A stretch of 64,000 bases of DNA. Source: Emiliania huxleyi CCMP1516 (taxonomy: Eukaryota > Haptophyta > Isochrysidales > Noelaerhabdaceae). The notes beneath the pieces were generated by a model. That model saw nothing but the letters and a program-made list of their open reading frames with translations. It did no database searches and was not told the origin of the DNA. A program made the position numbers and the translations under genes. Shown piece by piece: positions 1 to 9,864 of this stretch (position 1 is the stretch's first letter; every line of letters starts with the position of its first letter). Location: contig NW_005201213.1 of NCBI RefSeq assembly GCF_000372725.1, positions 98,295 to 162,294 on the forward strand, in the 5' to 3' direction.

Positions 1-123
1 ACGACTCCTCCTCCTCCGACCAAGACTCATGCGGCTCCGGCTCTACTAGCGAGGCGAATGACATATTCGACACCCTCGACGAACGACCATCTCGGCTACG
101 GTTCCGACTCCGGCTTCGGCTGG
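1..123 (+). pseudogene. Truncated copy of the acidic-protein 3' end
   Basis: Left-arm duplicate of the sequence at 2985-3086. One plus frame reads Asp/Ser-rich residues. Another frame ends in a Gly/Ser/Phe/Trp-rich tail with a stop at 121-123. Only the 3' end is present because the window starts here. Function unknown. Confidence 0.4.
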
Positions 124-251
124 TAGTCGACAAGCTGCCGAGCCCTTATCACTGTGTGTGCCACATTTCTTGTTGGCTCCTAAAAATCTCTCTCTCTCTC
201 TTAGACGCTTTATGGGGACCCGGCTCACCGCGCTGAAGAAGAAAACGCACC

Positions 252-1148
252 GTGCTGCAGGCGGTTCCTGCAGGCGTGCCACCCGGGCTGCCCCACACCA
301 TTCCTCCAAAAAAGCGCGCCGCAGCCGGTCGCGGCGGCGGCCGCGGCCGCGGCCGCGGCGACGGCGGCGACGGCGGCGACGGCGGCGACGGCGGCGGCGG
401 CGGCGGCAAGCGCTCCAAGCCGTCCAAGCCCTCGAGCCGCGTGGACGAGCTCGCTGAGCGGTGGGCGGTGGGCAGTGACGGCGACGGCACCTTCGACGAG
501 GCGCTCGTCGTGGACGTGTACGGCCGCTTCCTGGCGGGCGGGCGCAGCGGCCGCGGCCGCTCGGCCGACCTCTCCCGGCTCGAGCTGTCTGGCTACCTCG
601 AGCGCTACCTCTGGCCGCACTTTGATGGCGAGAGCGCGAGTTGGGAGCACGTCATGTCCATCGTGGTGATGCTGAACGCCAAGTTCGGCGAGGGCGTCGA
701 TGGGTGGGCCGTGCTGCGCGCCGAGCGCGCCCGCTTCGACGCCTTCTTCGGCCGCGCGCTCGGGTTGCCGAGCGAGCGCGCCGAGATGCCGTGGCTGGAG
801 CGCGCCGAGTGGGTCCGCTTCCTCGTGCGCGCCTTTGGCTCGCTCGAGGAGGAGATGGTGCGGGTGCAGGCGCTCAAGCTGGCGTCGCTGCCGATGTGGC
901 TCACGCTCTCCGAGCGCGACGCCGCCTCCCGCCTCAAGGCCCAGCCCGCGCTCTCCCGCCCCTGGAAGTTTGTCAAGAAGCGGCGCACCAAGGAGGCGGC
1001 GTTGCCCTCTGGCCCGCCACTCTCGTCGCAGCGCGAGGAGAGCTTCCTGCCGTCGCTGCTGCGGCAGACGGTGGAGGCGCTCGCCCTCGCCGACGAGCGG
1101 GCGCGCGGCGCCGCCACCGAGGACGGCGTCGGCGGCGTCTACGACAAG
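252..1148 (+). CDS. AQR: Aquarius-like intron-binding helicase, N-terminal part, left copy (partial)
   Basis: Aquarius is a spliceosome-associated SF1 helicase of the intron-binding complex. The translated sequence shows a Gly/Arg/Asp low-complexity N-terminus and then the helical N-terminal Aquarius domain. Family-like stretches are SGYLERYLWPHFD, EHVMSIVVMLNAKFGEGV, a SLPMWLTL segment and a PWKFVKK segment. The alignment to human Aquarius is from memory. The open frame begins at a non-ATG codon, so the true start or an upstream exon is not resolved. The frame is cut by the gap at 1149, so all helicase motifs lie outside. Confidence 0.8.
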
Positions 1149-1248
1149 NNNNNNNNNNNNNNNNNNNNNNNNNNNNNNNNNNNNNNNNNNNNNNNNNNNN
1201 NNNNNNNNNNNNNNNNNNNNNNNNNNNNNNNNNNNNNNNNNNNNNNNN
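1149..1248. other. Assembly gap (100 N)
   Basis: Exactly one hundred N bases. The round number suggests a scaffold gap of unknown true size. It truncates both facing Aquarius copies. Confidence 0.98.
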
Positions 1249-2236
1249 AGCTCTCCTCGCGCTGCGACGAGAGTGGCGGGCCAGAGGGCAACGCCGCCTC
1301 CTTGGTGCGCCGCTTCTTGACAAACTTCCAGGGGCGGGAGAGCGCGGGCTGGGCCTTGAGGCGGGAGGCGGCGTCGCGCTCGGAGAGCGTGAGCCACATC
1401 GGCAGCGACGCCAGCTTGAGCGCCTGCACCCGCACCATCTCCTCCTCGAGCGAGCCAAAGGCGCGCACGAGGAAGCGGACCCACTCGGCGCGCTCCAGCC
1501 ACGGCATCTCGGCGCGCTCGCTCGGCAACCCGAGCGCGCGGCCGAAGAAGGCGTCGAAGCGGGCGCGCTCGGCGCGCAGCACGGCCCACCCATCGACGCC
1601 CTCGCCGAACTTGGCGTTCAGCATCACCACGATGGACATGACGTGCTCCCAGCTCGCGCTCTCGCCATCAAAGTGCGGCCAGAGGTAGCGCTCGAGGTAG
1701 CCAGACAGCTCGAGCCGGGAGAGGTCGGCCGAGCGGCCGCGGCCGCTGCGCCCGCCCGCCAGGAAGCGGCCGTACACGTCCACGACGAGCGCCTCGTCGA
1801 AGGTGCCGTCGCCGTCACTGCCCACCGCCCACCGCTCAGCGAGCTCGTCCACGCGGCTCGAGGGCTTGGACGGCTTGGAGCGCTTGCCGCCGCCGCCGCC
1901 GCCGTCGCCGCCGTCGCCGCCGTCGCCGCGGCCGCGGCCGCGGCCGCCGCCGCGACCGGCTGCGGCGCGCTTTTTTGGAGGAATGGTGTGGGGCAGCCCG
2001 GGGAGGCCCACGCCTGCGGAACCAGGTTCGTTGTGAAGAGGCAAGAGCTGGGGCGCGCCACCCAAGAGCCTAGGCAGGTGCGGATCGGCAAGAGCGCAAT
2101 CGATCTTTTTGCCCTCTATCACCTTGGGTTGTAAGAACTTGAAACACACCACGCAGGGGCACAGCAAGCACGGATAGCCGCGGCGGGATCGGAATTGCGG
2201 CCGGAGGGAAGGGCGAGCCGCCGCCGCCGCCGCCAT
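1249..2236 (-). CDS. AQR: Aquarius-like helicase N-terminal part, right copy (partial)
   Basis: Mirror copy of the left-arm Aquarius fragment, reading leftwards into the gap. It has a real ATG at 2236. About 95 residues precede the Gly/Arg-rich tract, including a Cys-rich segment and a region reading PKVIEGKKIDCALADPHL; whether this leader is coding or 5' untranslated is uncertain. From the KKRAAAGRGG tract on, it is almost identical to the other copy with one fewer Gly/Asp repeat. It ends at the Ns before any helicase motif. Having a good start codon, this copy is the better candidate for the genuine locus. Confidence 0.8.
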
Positions 2237-2870
2237 ATACCATCAGCGACGACGACCGCGGCTCGCCCCAAACGCCAGGCGCTGGATCGGCAGTAGGGCT
2301 TGGGCGGCGCAGCGTAGGCCTCGAGCCACACGAGTCGCCGACAACCCCCCCTCATCGACGTGATGGCCGCACCCGCTGCCGGCCGATGCAAGCTGCCGCC
2401 TCCACCGCACGAGCGATACTGGCCGCGGCTCGCCGCCACGCGCCGGCTCGGAAGAGGGGCTATCGGCGGCGCAGCAGAGCGGCATGCGTCGTCATTCGAG
2501 CAGCACCAGGTCCCCTCTTCGACGTGACGGCCGCTCCCGGAGCCGGCCGGTGCGCGCCCGACCCACGCCCCCTCTCGCACCCCCCCGATCCCCCTGCGCG
2601 GCGCCCCCTCCACTGCGCGCCGGCTCGAGCGCCTATTGCCAAATCGCGACTTTCGAGCGCAGTGCGTGCGCCCCACACGTCACGCGAACGCAGGAGAGTT
2701 TGCGGCAGAGCAGTACCGTGTACTAGCCGGAGGCATCGCGCCGAAAACCCCGCGCATTCCGCCCCAACAGAGGCTGCAGGAGGCAGATGGCCAATAGCGA
2801 CGATCGTTACGAAATGTAGCGTCACCGGGAGCTCTCCAAGCTGTCTTGGGTGGTTGGGTGGCGTTTTCTT
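2237..2870. other. Right-arm-specific segment, no clear gene
   Basis: Upstream flank of the right Aquarius copy, absent from the left arm. It is GC-rich with simple GCC repeats near 2220-2235. On the minus strand, after removing a putative intron with a CTAAAA plus CT-run 3' end (about 2908-2960), a protein-like frame can be read through 2860-2740. I would not call it a gene without transcripts. Confidence 0.5.
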
Positions 2871-2904
2871 CTTCAGCGCGGTGAGCCGGGTCCCCATAAA
2901 GCGT

Positions 2905-3420
2905 CTAAGAGAGAGAGAGAGAGATTTTTAGGAGCCAACAAGAAATGTGGCACACACAGTGATAAGGGCTCGGCAGCTTGTCGACTACCAGCCGAAGCCG
3001 GAGTCGGAACCGTAGCCGAGATGGTCGTCGAGGGTTGTCGAATATGTCATTCGCCTCGCTAGTAGAGCCGGAGCCGCATGAGTCTTGGTCGGAGGAGGAG
3101 GAGTCGTCGGAGGAGCGGTCAGACCGCTCGCGCTTGTCGCGCCTGATGCGCTCTGCGAGGGGGCCGGGGTCGTAGTTGTCGTGCTCGAGCGTCGGGAAGA
3201 CAGCGCGCCTTGCGACCTTGTCGGCCGAGCTGCCATCCCAGTACAAGGTGTACCAGTCGCGAGGGTAGAACCAAGCGGTGACCAACCTGTACCGTCCGAG
3301 AGCGGCCGCCAGCCGTGGAGGAAGAGGCGTGGAGCACGTGTTGACTGTTGTGGCGCGTCGCCGCCGCCGTCGGCCACGTGATCTGCGCCATGCACCGCTC
3401 GTCCGAGTCGAACTTGATGA
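2905..3420 (-). CDS. Hypothetical acidic Ser/Asp-rich protein (3' part)
   Basis: The minus frame reads a compact segment rich in aromatic residues (WFYPRDWYTLYWDG near 3270-3230), then a charged stretch and a Ser/Asp-rich acidic tail (near 3130-3060). Upstream, another frame carries SSDEDGDGPFEAAAEG and DSDERCMAQITWP (about 3480-3370), so an intron or frame break near 3300-3370 is likely. I do not recognise the family. It lies upstream of, and in the same direction as, the right Aquarius copy. The last exon may continue past a CT-rich intron. Start and exon structure are unresolved. Confidence 0.4.
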   Translation of the reverse strand, partial: SSSSTRTSGAWRRSRGRRRRRRATTVNTCSTPLPPRLAAALGRYRLVTAWFYPRDWYTLYWDGSSADKVARRAVFPTLEHDNYDPGPLAERIRRDKRERSDRSSDDSSSSDQDSCGSGSTSEANDIFDNPRRPSRLRFRLRLRLVVDKLPSPYHCVCHISCWLLKISLSLS

Positions 3421-3844
3421 CGCCTTCGGCCGCGGCCTCGAAGGGACCGTCCCCGTCCTCGTCGGAGGAGAACCGCCTCCCGTGAGCTGGTGTCCATTCT
3501 TTCTCTGGTCCCGCGTCCACCCATGCCGCGCTGGTGTTCAGTCCGGGCCTGACTGCTCTAGTGGGCGTCCCTGCCGTAGGAATTCCTAGTTTCTCTTCGG
3601 TCGCTCGCAGCCCCCGCTTGCACCTTGAAGCGCGCATTTCTCTCTGTTGTCGGCGAGGCGTGACCGCGCCACTCGCTCTCACCTGGCAAAAGAAATCCTG
3701 GGGCGCGTTCTTTTCTTACGGGTAATAGGAGTCCCAAAGCCAAGAAGGGGCTAGAGGGCGGGAGACGCCGCGCAAAGCCGAAATCCCTGTTTGCAGGTGC
3801 ACTTCCGAATGTGCCGCCAGGCGACCGAGCGACCGAATGGGCGA

Positions 3845-5230
3845 TCACACCACGCGCACGTGCCACCAGCGCTCGGCTGGCGTTCGGCAATACGGGCACG
3901 CTCGCAGCCGAGCGGAGCAGGGGCCGCAGACACACTGGTGGCCACACGGCAGAGCGGCGTGCGTCTTCGGCCTAGTGAAGCACACGATACACGTAGTCTC
4001 GCCACCTATTGTGGACTCGGGCGCGTCTCGACGGCCGGTGTCGAAGGTAGCGGCCGCCAGCGAGAGGATCTCAGGGTGAGGCGGTGCTGAGGGGGTGGAG
4101 CGACCGCCGTGCGCCAATCCCGCCTCGCTAGCTCCATCGGATGCCGGATCACTGAGCGGCTCCCTCGCCTGCCAGCCCTCTGCCGTCGACGTCTGCGGCA
4201 GATGCTGGACGGTGACCCAGTCGGGCGAACCGCCAGTCTGCTGCCCCTCTCCCTCCCTCCCGTCTGCCTCTGCTTGCTCCGCCGCCGCGGATTCCGCTGC
4301 CGCCGCCGCCGCCGTCGCCCTCGCTTCAGCCGCCGTCGCCCTCGCTTCAGCCCGCCTCCTAGCCCGCTCCCGGAACGCTCTCTCCGCGGGCTGCTTCCCT
4401 CTCTGCCTCCTGGGTGCTCGCCGCTGCCGCCACGCGCGCCAGCCAGAGACGACCGTCACGAGCAGCAGCGCGAGGATCACGGCGAGGGCGCTGCTCGAGG
4501 CGCTGGGACGGCTGGCGGGGCTCTCTGCTCCCGCCGCCTCCCGCCGAGCCTGCCGCTCGTGCTGCTGCCGAGCCTGCTCCATCCATGGTTTGTCGAGGTC
4601 CGGGCCGCCATCTGGGGCTGCTCGAAACTGCCTCAGGCTGTGTCCCTTCTGGCCCTTCATGATGACGTCGCCACGAGGAGTCTGAATCCGGGGTTGGCCT
4701 CGAGCCATGGCTTCGCGGAATGGGCCATCGACAAACGCCACCTCCGAGACGCTTTTGTGCATAGCTGTCCACTGCGCACCCCAACCCCGATCGGCGGCGC
4801 CAGGCGGCAGCTCGGCTGGTAGGCGGGCTCCAACTCGTAGCAGGCTAGCGACAACCTCTCCCGCCGCAGCACTCTCGCTGAGAGAGCTCTCGCTGAGGGA
4901 AAGTGTGCGCGCGGCGCTCATAAGAGCTGTGCCGCCGCTGGCGTCAGTCAAGTGCACGTCGGCACCAGACTCAAGCAGAAGTCTCACCAATGGCAGGTCC
5001 ACATAGTAGGCGGCTGAGATCAGCAGCGTCGGCTGGTCTTTGTCGTCAGGGTCCCGGGCGTCGGGAGAGACGCCTCGCTCGAGCATCTTTCGCAGCAGAA
5101 CGGCGCGGCTCTGACGCTCCCTGGGACTGTCACCGGCTGTGCTGCTGGCCAGCGATCTGAAGAGCTCGCGCAAAGCGTCCCCGTCGCCGCCGCCTCCCTC
5201 GCCACCCCCGGCTTCGCCTCTCTCGGGCAT
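3845..5230 (-). CDS. Ankyrin-repeat, single-TM, C3HC4 RING protein (putative membrane E3 ubiquitin ligase)
   Basis: 461 aa from an ATG at 5230. Residues about 45-145 form at least two ankyrin repeats (LLISAAYYVDLPLVRLLLES and GADVHLTDASGGTALMSAA). A hydrophobic segment near residues 247-265 (ALAVILALLLVTVVSGW) is followed by a basic stop-transfer region, and then an Ala/Glu/Arg coiled coil. The C-terminal 50 residues are a RING finger: CIVC, CGHQCVCGPC and CPYC spaced as in C3HC4 RINGs. The order ankyrin-TM-RING suggests a membrane-anchored ligase whose ankyrins select the substrate; that role is inferred. Single exon as read. The next gene is on the same strand. Confidence 0.85.
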   Translation of the reverse strand: MPERGEAGGGEGGGGDGDALRELFRSLASSTAGDSPRERQSRAVLLRKMLERGVSPDARDPDDKDQPTLLISAAYYVDLPLVRLLLESGADVHLTDASGGTALMSAARTLSLSESSLSESAAAGEVVASLLRVGARLPAELPPGAADRGWGAQWTAMHKSVSEVAFVDGPFREAMARGQPRIQTPRGDVIMKGQKGHSLRQFRAAPDGGPDLDKPWMEQARQQHERQARREAAGAESPASRPSASSSALAVILALLLVTVVSGWRAWRQRRAPRRQRGKQPAERAFRERARRRAEARATAAEARATAAAAAAESAAAEQAEADGREGEGQQTGGSPDWVTVQHLPQTSTAEGWQAREPLSDPASDGASEAGLAHGGRSTPSAPPHPEILSLAAATFDTGRRDAPESTIGGETTCIVCFTRPKTHAALPCGHQCVCGPCSARLRACPYCRTPAERWWHVRVV

Positions 5231-5786
5231 GACCGCAAGGGGGAACTCCGCAAGGAGTCGGTTTTAGCATCGGTGACATTCTGCAGTGGCGATGACTCCT
5301 CGTCCCCCCCCCCCACCCCGCACCCTTAAAAAGACGCCGTCGACCGTCGTGTCCTGGCGCTCTGGCGCTTGAATGCCCCCCCGTCGTTGACCCGGAATCT
5401 TCTCTTTTTCATCTCTCTCGGTGTATGTGGCTCTTACGGAGAGGCCTTTTTTCAAGGGAGGACTCCCGACCAAACAATCGACAACACTGGGCACGGAGGC
5501 TCGCAAATGTGTTTTCGGCCCCAAACCCAAAGTCCACAACACTTCGTACGCGCTCCGTTGAGCGTCGCGTGCGTTGAGACCACCCCGGCCTCTCGAGAGA
5601 CTTGATAGCTGAAACACATTAAAGAAACAAAAGTCGAATGATCGCGACTGGTGACAGACATGTGACACGCTCCGGCTGCGGCTCGGCCTCTGATGGCTCG
5701 GCCTCGCGCGGCGGCTCGGGCTCGGTGCTTCGGTGGGTCTCAAGACTTTGAGCGAGGTCTATGTGAGTCTGGCCCGCCCTCAGAGT
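5231..5786. other. Intergenic
   Basis: Between the start of the ankyrin-RING gene and the 3' end of the RCC1 gene. It holds a C-run near 5305-5320 and no coding frame that I can support on either strand. Confidence 0.6.
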
Positions 5787-6856
5787 TCAGCGTGTCGCAC
5801 GAAGCCGCGCACGCCTTGTGCATGTAGCCTGAAGCGCAAGGGCACCGTCGGAAGTGATGGCGAGGCTGTGCCATGCTCCAGCCGACACAGCGACGACGCG
5901 CTGGCCAGCAAGGGCCTCAACCTTCTTGGGCAGCAGCTGGCGCTGCTGGTCGCCATACCCCAACATGGCAATGTATCCACCGCCCCAGCTCCAGACGGCG
6001 CCGTCGGCGGTGATTGCCATGCTGTGGAATGCTCCAGCCGACACAGCGATGACATACTGGCCAGCAAAGGCCTCGACCTTCTTCGGCAGCAGCTGGCGCT
6101 GCTGGTCGCCGTGGCCCAGCTGGCCAGAGCCTCCACCACCCCAGCTCCAGACGGCGCCGTCGGCGGTGAGCGCGAGGCTATGCTCGATCGAAGCCGACAC
6201 AGCGACGACGCGCCGGCCAGCAAAGGCTTCGATCTTCTTCGGTTGCGAATGGTCCTGCTCGTCGCCGTGGCCCAGCCGGCCAAAGTCTCCAAAGCCCCAG
6301 CTCCAGACGGCGCCGTCGGCGGGGAGGGCGAGGCTGTGCAGACCTCCAGCCGACACACCCACGGCGCGCTCGCCGCCCAGCGTCGACGGAAGGCGGGTCG
6401 GCGTGTTGAGCAGCGTCATGCCGTGGCCGTGGCCGATGAGGCCTGAGATGGCATGCACTGGCGAATGCGCAGCCGAGCCGCACGATGAGAGCCGCCCCTC
6501 GCCGTCGATGAAGAGGCTGTGCGACTGGCCTGCTGCCAACCTCGCCGGCGGGTTGGACTCGCACAGCAGCGCAGCGAGACACAGCCACCGCACGGCGGAG
6601 CCCTCGCCCTCTGGCTGCGCCGGCAGCTCGAAGCCGCGCTCTTGAGCCCACAAGCGGATGCCCTCTAGCGCGAGTGAGGCGTGGAAGAGCAGCGAGACGG
6701 CCGCGACGCGAGCGATGTCGACGGGGTCGCAGCGAGAGAGGGCGCGCAAGAGGAGGTCCGTGGGGAGGTCGAGGAGGCGGGCGGGCGGCGGAGTGTCTGG
6801 CGAGGGGGCGGCGGCGGCGGAGGCTGGGGCGAGGCGGCGCGAGGCGGGGCAGACAT
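5787..6856 (-). CDS. F-box-like plus RCC1-repeat protein, frame break near the start
   Basis: From about 6790 down, the frame begins with an F-box-like motif (LLDLPTDLLLRALSRC), followed by a short linker and four to five RCC1 repeats with the usual HSLAL, DGAVWSWG and GQLGHGD signatures. RCC1 repeats build a beta-propeller; with an F-box they usually act as SCF substrate adaptors. No in-frame ATG precedes the F-box. The nearest ATG (6856) is in another frame, and the two frames could be joined by a one-base change in the CCG-repeat run around 6800-6830. This is either sequencing/assembly slippage or a small intron. The RCC1 propeller is shorter than the canonical seven blades. Confidence 0.75.
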
Positions 6857-6939
6857 CGCGAGGAAAAGAATTCTCGCTGCGCGAAATCAGTTTCAGGTCT
6901 TTCTTTCTTCACGGGATTGTGAGTGTGTGTGCGTCCAAA

Positions 6940-8895
6940 CATGTCATTGCTCTCGCGCTTCTCCCGCACGCATGCTCATGCACCTCGTCACACACCACGC
7001 GGGCTGGCATCTGCGACCTATGCTACCTGCTCCGGGGAGAGACTGTAATCGAGACCACTCGGCACCTAGCCCTCGAATGCCCTTACACAGGCTTGGTCCA
7101 TGAGGCCGCCCTCCGCACGGTTCTGGAAGTCACAACGCTAGACGAGGCGGTGCGTGAAGAGACACGGCGTTCGCAATGGCAACAACTCGCACACGAACAC
7201 CGCCGACTCTGCATAACCGGGTTTCGGCTTACTACGAGCAGAGGACAGATGGCAGAGGGGCGCATTGGGGCAACGCCGACACGAGTGATGATGCTGGAGA
7301 CGCTGGCGGGCATCGTGCGGCGGCGGCACTACAACGCGAACCTTGCACACGACGCGACGCCGGACGCCCGAGTCGACAAGGACGCTAGGGCGGCACTCGT
7401 CCGCCAATTTTATTACACAGCGAAGAGAGCACAGCAAACCGAGAGGGAAATACGCCTTCGCATACCCGGATGGCAGCCCTCGCCCGGGGAAGGACCAGTA
7501 GCAGAGTGGGAAAGGGATTGGCTCGCGTCCGGCTTCTTTTCTGACGACGGCCAATGCGCGCTTCCAGAGAGGATTCAGCTTGCCCGCGACGTTGCTGCAA
7601 ATGATTGCACAAGCAACACGATGGCACTACTCAGCGTCGAGCCTTGTGATAGGGGCGGTGCTTGCCGTGTTAAAGTGCGGCTGATGGTGGAGGCGTCAGG
7701 AGTTATACTTCGACCCTGTCGACGGGACGGCACCACGCCCCCACAGCAGCAGCAACCACCCGACTGGACGGCGTACACTGATGGGTCGGAAGACGGAGGC
7801 AGGGCAGGATGGGCGTACGCCGTAGTCATGGGCGGGGACGGCATATGCGACGTGAATGCCATGCTCGTGACCGAAGGCTACGGCCCCGTCGTGACTAGCC
7901 CCGTGCACGCCGCTTTCGTGGGGGCGCGGAAACACACCAATAACACGGCGGAGCTGTCAGCGCTTGCGGAGCTTTTTCGCTCACTACTCCACACGGCACC
8001 ACGACCAGCAGGCTCACGAGGGGTGGTCCGAACGGACAGCGAGTACGCGATGGCGTGTGCGACGGGGAGAATCTCGCCGGGGGAGAACGCACAACTAGCG
8101 AGCTATCTTCGAGCAGCGTGGCGGCATTTAGCGTCGAGGCACGAAGTGACATGGAGACACGTCAAGGGGCACAGTGGTCATAAGTGGAACGACTACGTCG
8201 ATAAGCAAGCTGACCTCGGCAGGAGCGGCGCGAGGTATTGCGGCGCACCGGAGTGGCAAGACGAGTCGATCCCAACAGACGCAGACGACGGGGAGAGCAG
8301 CACCGTGGGCGACGACGTGGTTATTAACGGAGGAGGTACAACCATCCCACTCGACGACATCGGTGATGGGGCCTCTAGCTACGCCGATGACCCACCCGAC
8401 TCCCCCGAAAACAGACCGCCGCCTGGCGCCCCGCCCTCGCCGCCTAAAGCCCCAGTCGTGGAGCATGGGGTGATATGGATTTCATACACGCCGAGCGCGC
8501 AGGCGCGACACATCGGAGACAACAAGGGGATCCGACGTGAAAGAGCTATCGACATTGACGTTGACCCAGCCGATTCCACCGATGTCGACGTCATCACCTC
8601 CGCGGCTACCGCGCTTTCGCTCGACGACACCGTGGAGAATCGCACCGAGGACCTTGCCGAGGCGATAGGCCGAATCACTTTGGGCCCCGACCCCGCCCCC
8701 GCCCCTCGGGGTGGGGGCACCCGCCCCTGTCGGGCACCGCTTGCGGCGCCTGAGATGGCCGTAGGGATGCACGTGGCGCGTGTGTTGCTTGTGTGTGACG
8801 CGTGTGTGGCGCGTGTGTGGCGCGTGTGTGGCGCGTGTGTGGCGTGTGTGTGGCGTGTGTGTGGCGCGTTTGTGGCGCGTGTGTGGCGCGCGTGA
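6940..8895 (+). CDS. Retrotransposon polyprotein C-terminus: RT zinc finger plus RNase H
   Basis: The open frame contains a CDLC...RHLALEC zinc-binding motif near 7010-7085, of the type found after reverse transcriptase in LINE elements. A linker follows, then a type I RNase H domain near 7765-8220. The catalytic acidic residues are visible in TDGSEDGG, NTAELSAL, RTDSEYAM and DYVDKQAD, and the HVKGHSG segment matches the family. An acidic disordered tail with Pro-rich stretches runs into the GTGTGGC repeat, where the stop (8893-8895) falls. The RT domain is missing, so this is a dead fragment unless continued elsewhere. Confidence 0.85.
   Translation, partial: HVIALALLPHACSCTSSHTTRAGICDLCYLLRGETVIETTRHLALECPYTGLVHEAALRTVLEVTTLDEAVREETRRSQWQQLAHEHRRLCITGFRLTTSRGQMAEGRIGATPTRVMMLETLAGIVRRRHYNANLAHDATPDARVDKDARAALVRQFYYTAKRAQQTEREIRLRIPGWQPSPGEGPVAEWERDWLASGFFSDDGQCALPERIQLARDVAANDCTSNTMALLSVEPCDRGGACRVKVRLMVEASGVILRPCRRDGTTPPQQQQPPDWTAYTDGSEDGGRAGWAYAVVMGGDGICDVNAMLVTEGYGPVVTSPVHAAFVGARKHTNNTAELSALAELFRSLLHTAPRPAGSRGVVRTDSEYAMACATGRISPGENAQLASYLRAAWRHLASRHEVTWRHVKGHSGHKWNDYVDKQADLGRSGARYCGAPEWQDESIPTDADDGESSTVGDDVVINGGGTTIPLDDIGDGASSYADDPPDSPENRPPPGAPPSPPKAPVVEHGVIWISYTPSAQARHIGDNKGIRRERAIDIDVDPADSTDVDVITSAATALSLDDTVENRTEDLAEAIGRITLGPDPAPAPRGGGTRPCRAPLAAPEMAVGMHVARVLLVCDACVARVWRVCGACVACVWRVCGAFVARVWRA
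8770..8895 (+). repeat. GTGTGGC(GC) minisatellite
   Basis: About thirteen near-perfect units of GTGTGGCGC / GTGTGGCGT. It overlaps the end of the retroelement reading frame and produces a Cys/Val/Trp/Arg tail. Confidence 0.9.
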
Positions 8896-8900
8896 CACGT

Positions 8901-9228
8901 GTGAGACGGGGCAGGAGACAGTCGTGAGACAGGAGTTTGATCAAGAGAGCGGGACGCCAAGGCCAGCGAGCCAGGGGAGAGATGTGAGGAGCGACGCACT
9001 GTGTCAGCAAGCAGAGATGGTGTGAGGCCACGTGTGACGTGGGTGTGGCATGGGTGTGGCAGCTGTGAGACGGGGCAGGAGACAGTCGTGAGACAGGAGT
9101 TTGATCAAGAGAGCGGGACGCCAAGGCCAGCGAGCCAGGGGAGAGATGTGAGGAGCGACGCACTGTGTCAGCAAGCAGAGATGGTGTGAGGCCACGTGTG
9201 ACGTGGGTGTGGCTTGGATGTGGCAGCT
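8901..9228 (+). repeat. Two direct copies of a 164-bp unit
   Basis: The unit starting GTGAGACGGGGCAGGAGACA at 8901 recurs at 9065, and its first bases (GTGAGA) return at 9229. The copies differ at only a few positions near their ends. Shorter GTGAGAC echoes follow to about 9280. Confidence 0.9.
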
Positions 9229-9329
9229 GTGAGACTAGAGTGAGACTGCAGTGAGACAACAGCGAGTGCAGTGAGACATCAGAGAGGCGCGGTGGGCGCC
9301 ACTCGAGACGTGTGTGGCGGGAAGGAGAA

Positions 9330-9350
9330 GGGGGGGGGGGGGGGGGGGGG
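9330..9350 (+). repeat. Poly-G tract (21 G)
   Basis: Uninterrupted run of 21 guanines. Similar plus-strand G runs occur at 14998-15017, 21459-21471 and 24144-24159. Confidence 0.95.
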
Positions 9351-9864
9351 AGGTTTTCCTGGCCTTAAGCGAGCCACGGAGAACCGTGTTGGCCTTGTGA
9401 GTCTTTCGCGGGGCTGCCGGGACCGCGGGATAATGTTTTCCCGGGCAGGAACACCCTCCGGGGGTCTTTTAAACCAACTATGCCGGCCAAGCCCAGCTGT
9501 TCGGAGTATGGGAGATATAACGATATGATAACCTCCGCGGGCGCCGGCGGGGCCAGCGGGGAGCGGGCGGCGGGCCCAGCGCTCGGCCAGGGAACCCATA
9601 TATCTTATATGGTTATGGAATATGCCATAACGCAGAAGCTGCCCAGGCCAGCTGACCGGCAGTGTGTGTGTTACACTAGTGTGAGAGAGAGTTTTGTGCT
9701 TTGTTTGCACTAGTGTGGCGAGATGCCATGCACGCAATCCCATTCCGGCCAGCAATCCCGGACCACAGCAGCGTGTTCTCGGAGAGGCGAGGCAAAACCA
9801 CTCACCGAAAAACAAACACTCTCTCTCTCTCACCGTACACCGACAGCTCTAGCAAACAAACAAA
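9351..9864. other. Intergenic with two small palindromes
   Basis: No supported gene. At 9596-9632 two adjacent AT-rich palindromes are visible: CCATATA-TCT-TATATGG, and GTTATGG paired with CCATAAC. Confidence 0.6.

Larger units (their letters stand above)
1..3086. repeat. Large inverted duplication around an assembly gap
   Basis: Positions 1-1044 reappear, reverse-complemented, from about 3086 down to 1249. The arms share the end of an acidic protein, a CT-rich tract and the Aquarius N-terminus. Differences visible by eye are one fewer GGC-type repeat unit in the right arm, small indels near 85 and 3030, a CT-run length change, and about 830 bp (2031-2862) present only in the right arm. The left arm runs 104 bp further inward (1045-1148) before the Ns. 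The very high identity and the gap in the middle suggest two haplotypes or a misjoined hairpin contig, but a real recent inverted duplication is possible. Confidence 0.9.
6930..9230 (+). mobile_element. 5'-truncated LINE-like retroelement with minisatellite tail
   Basis: A coding 3' end of a non-LTR retrotransposon (zinc finger and RNase H) starts abruptly just upstream of the F-box/RCC1 gene. No reverse transcriptase is in the window. 5' truncation is typical of target-primed reverse transcription. Downstream come GTGTGGC-type repeats and a 164-bp duplication that may belong to its 3' tail. No target-site duplication was identified by eye. Confidence 0.7.
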
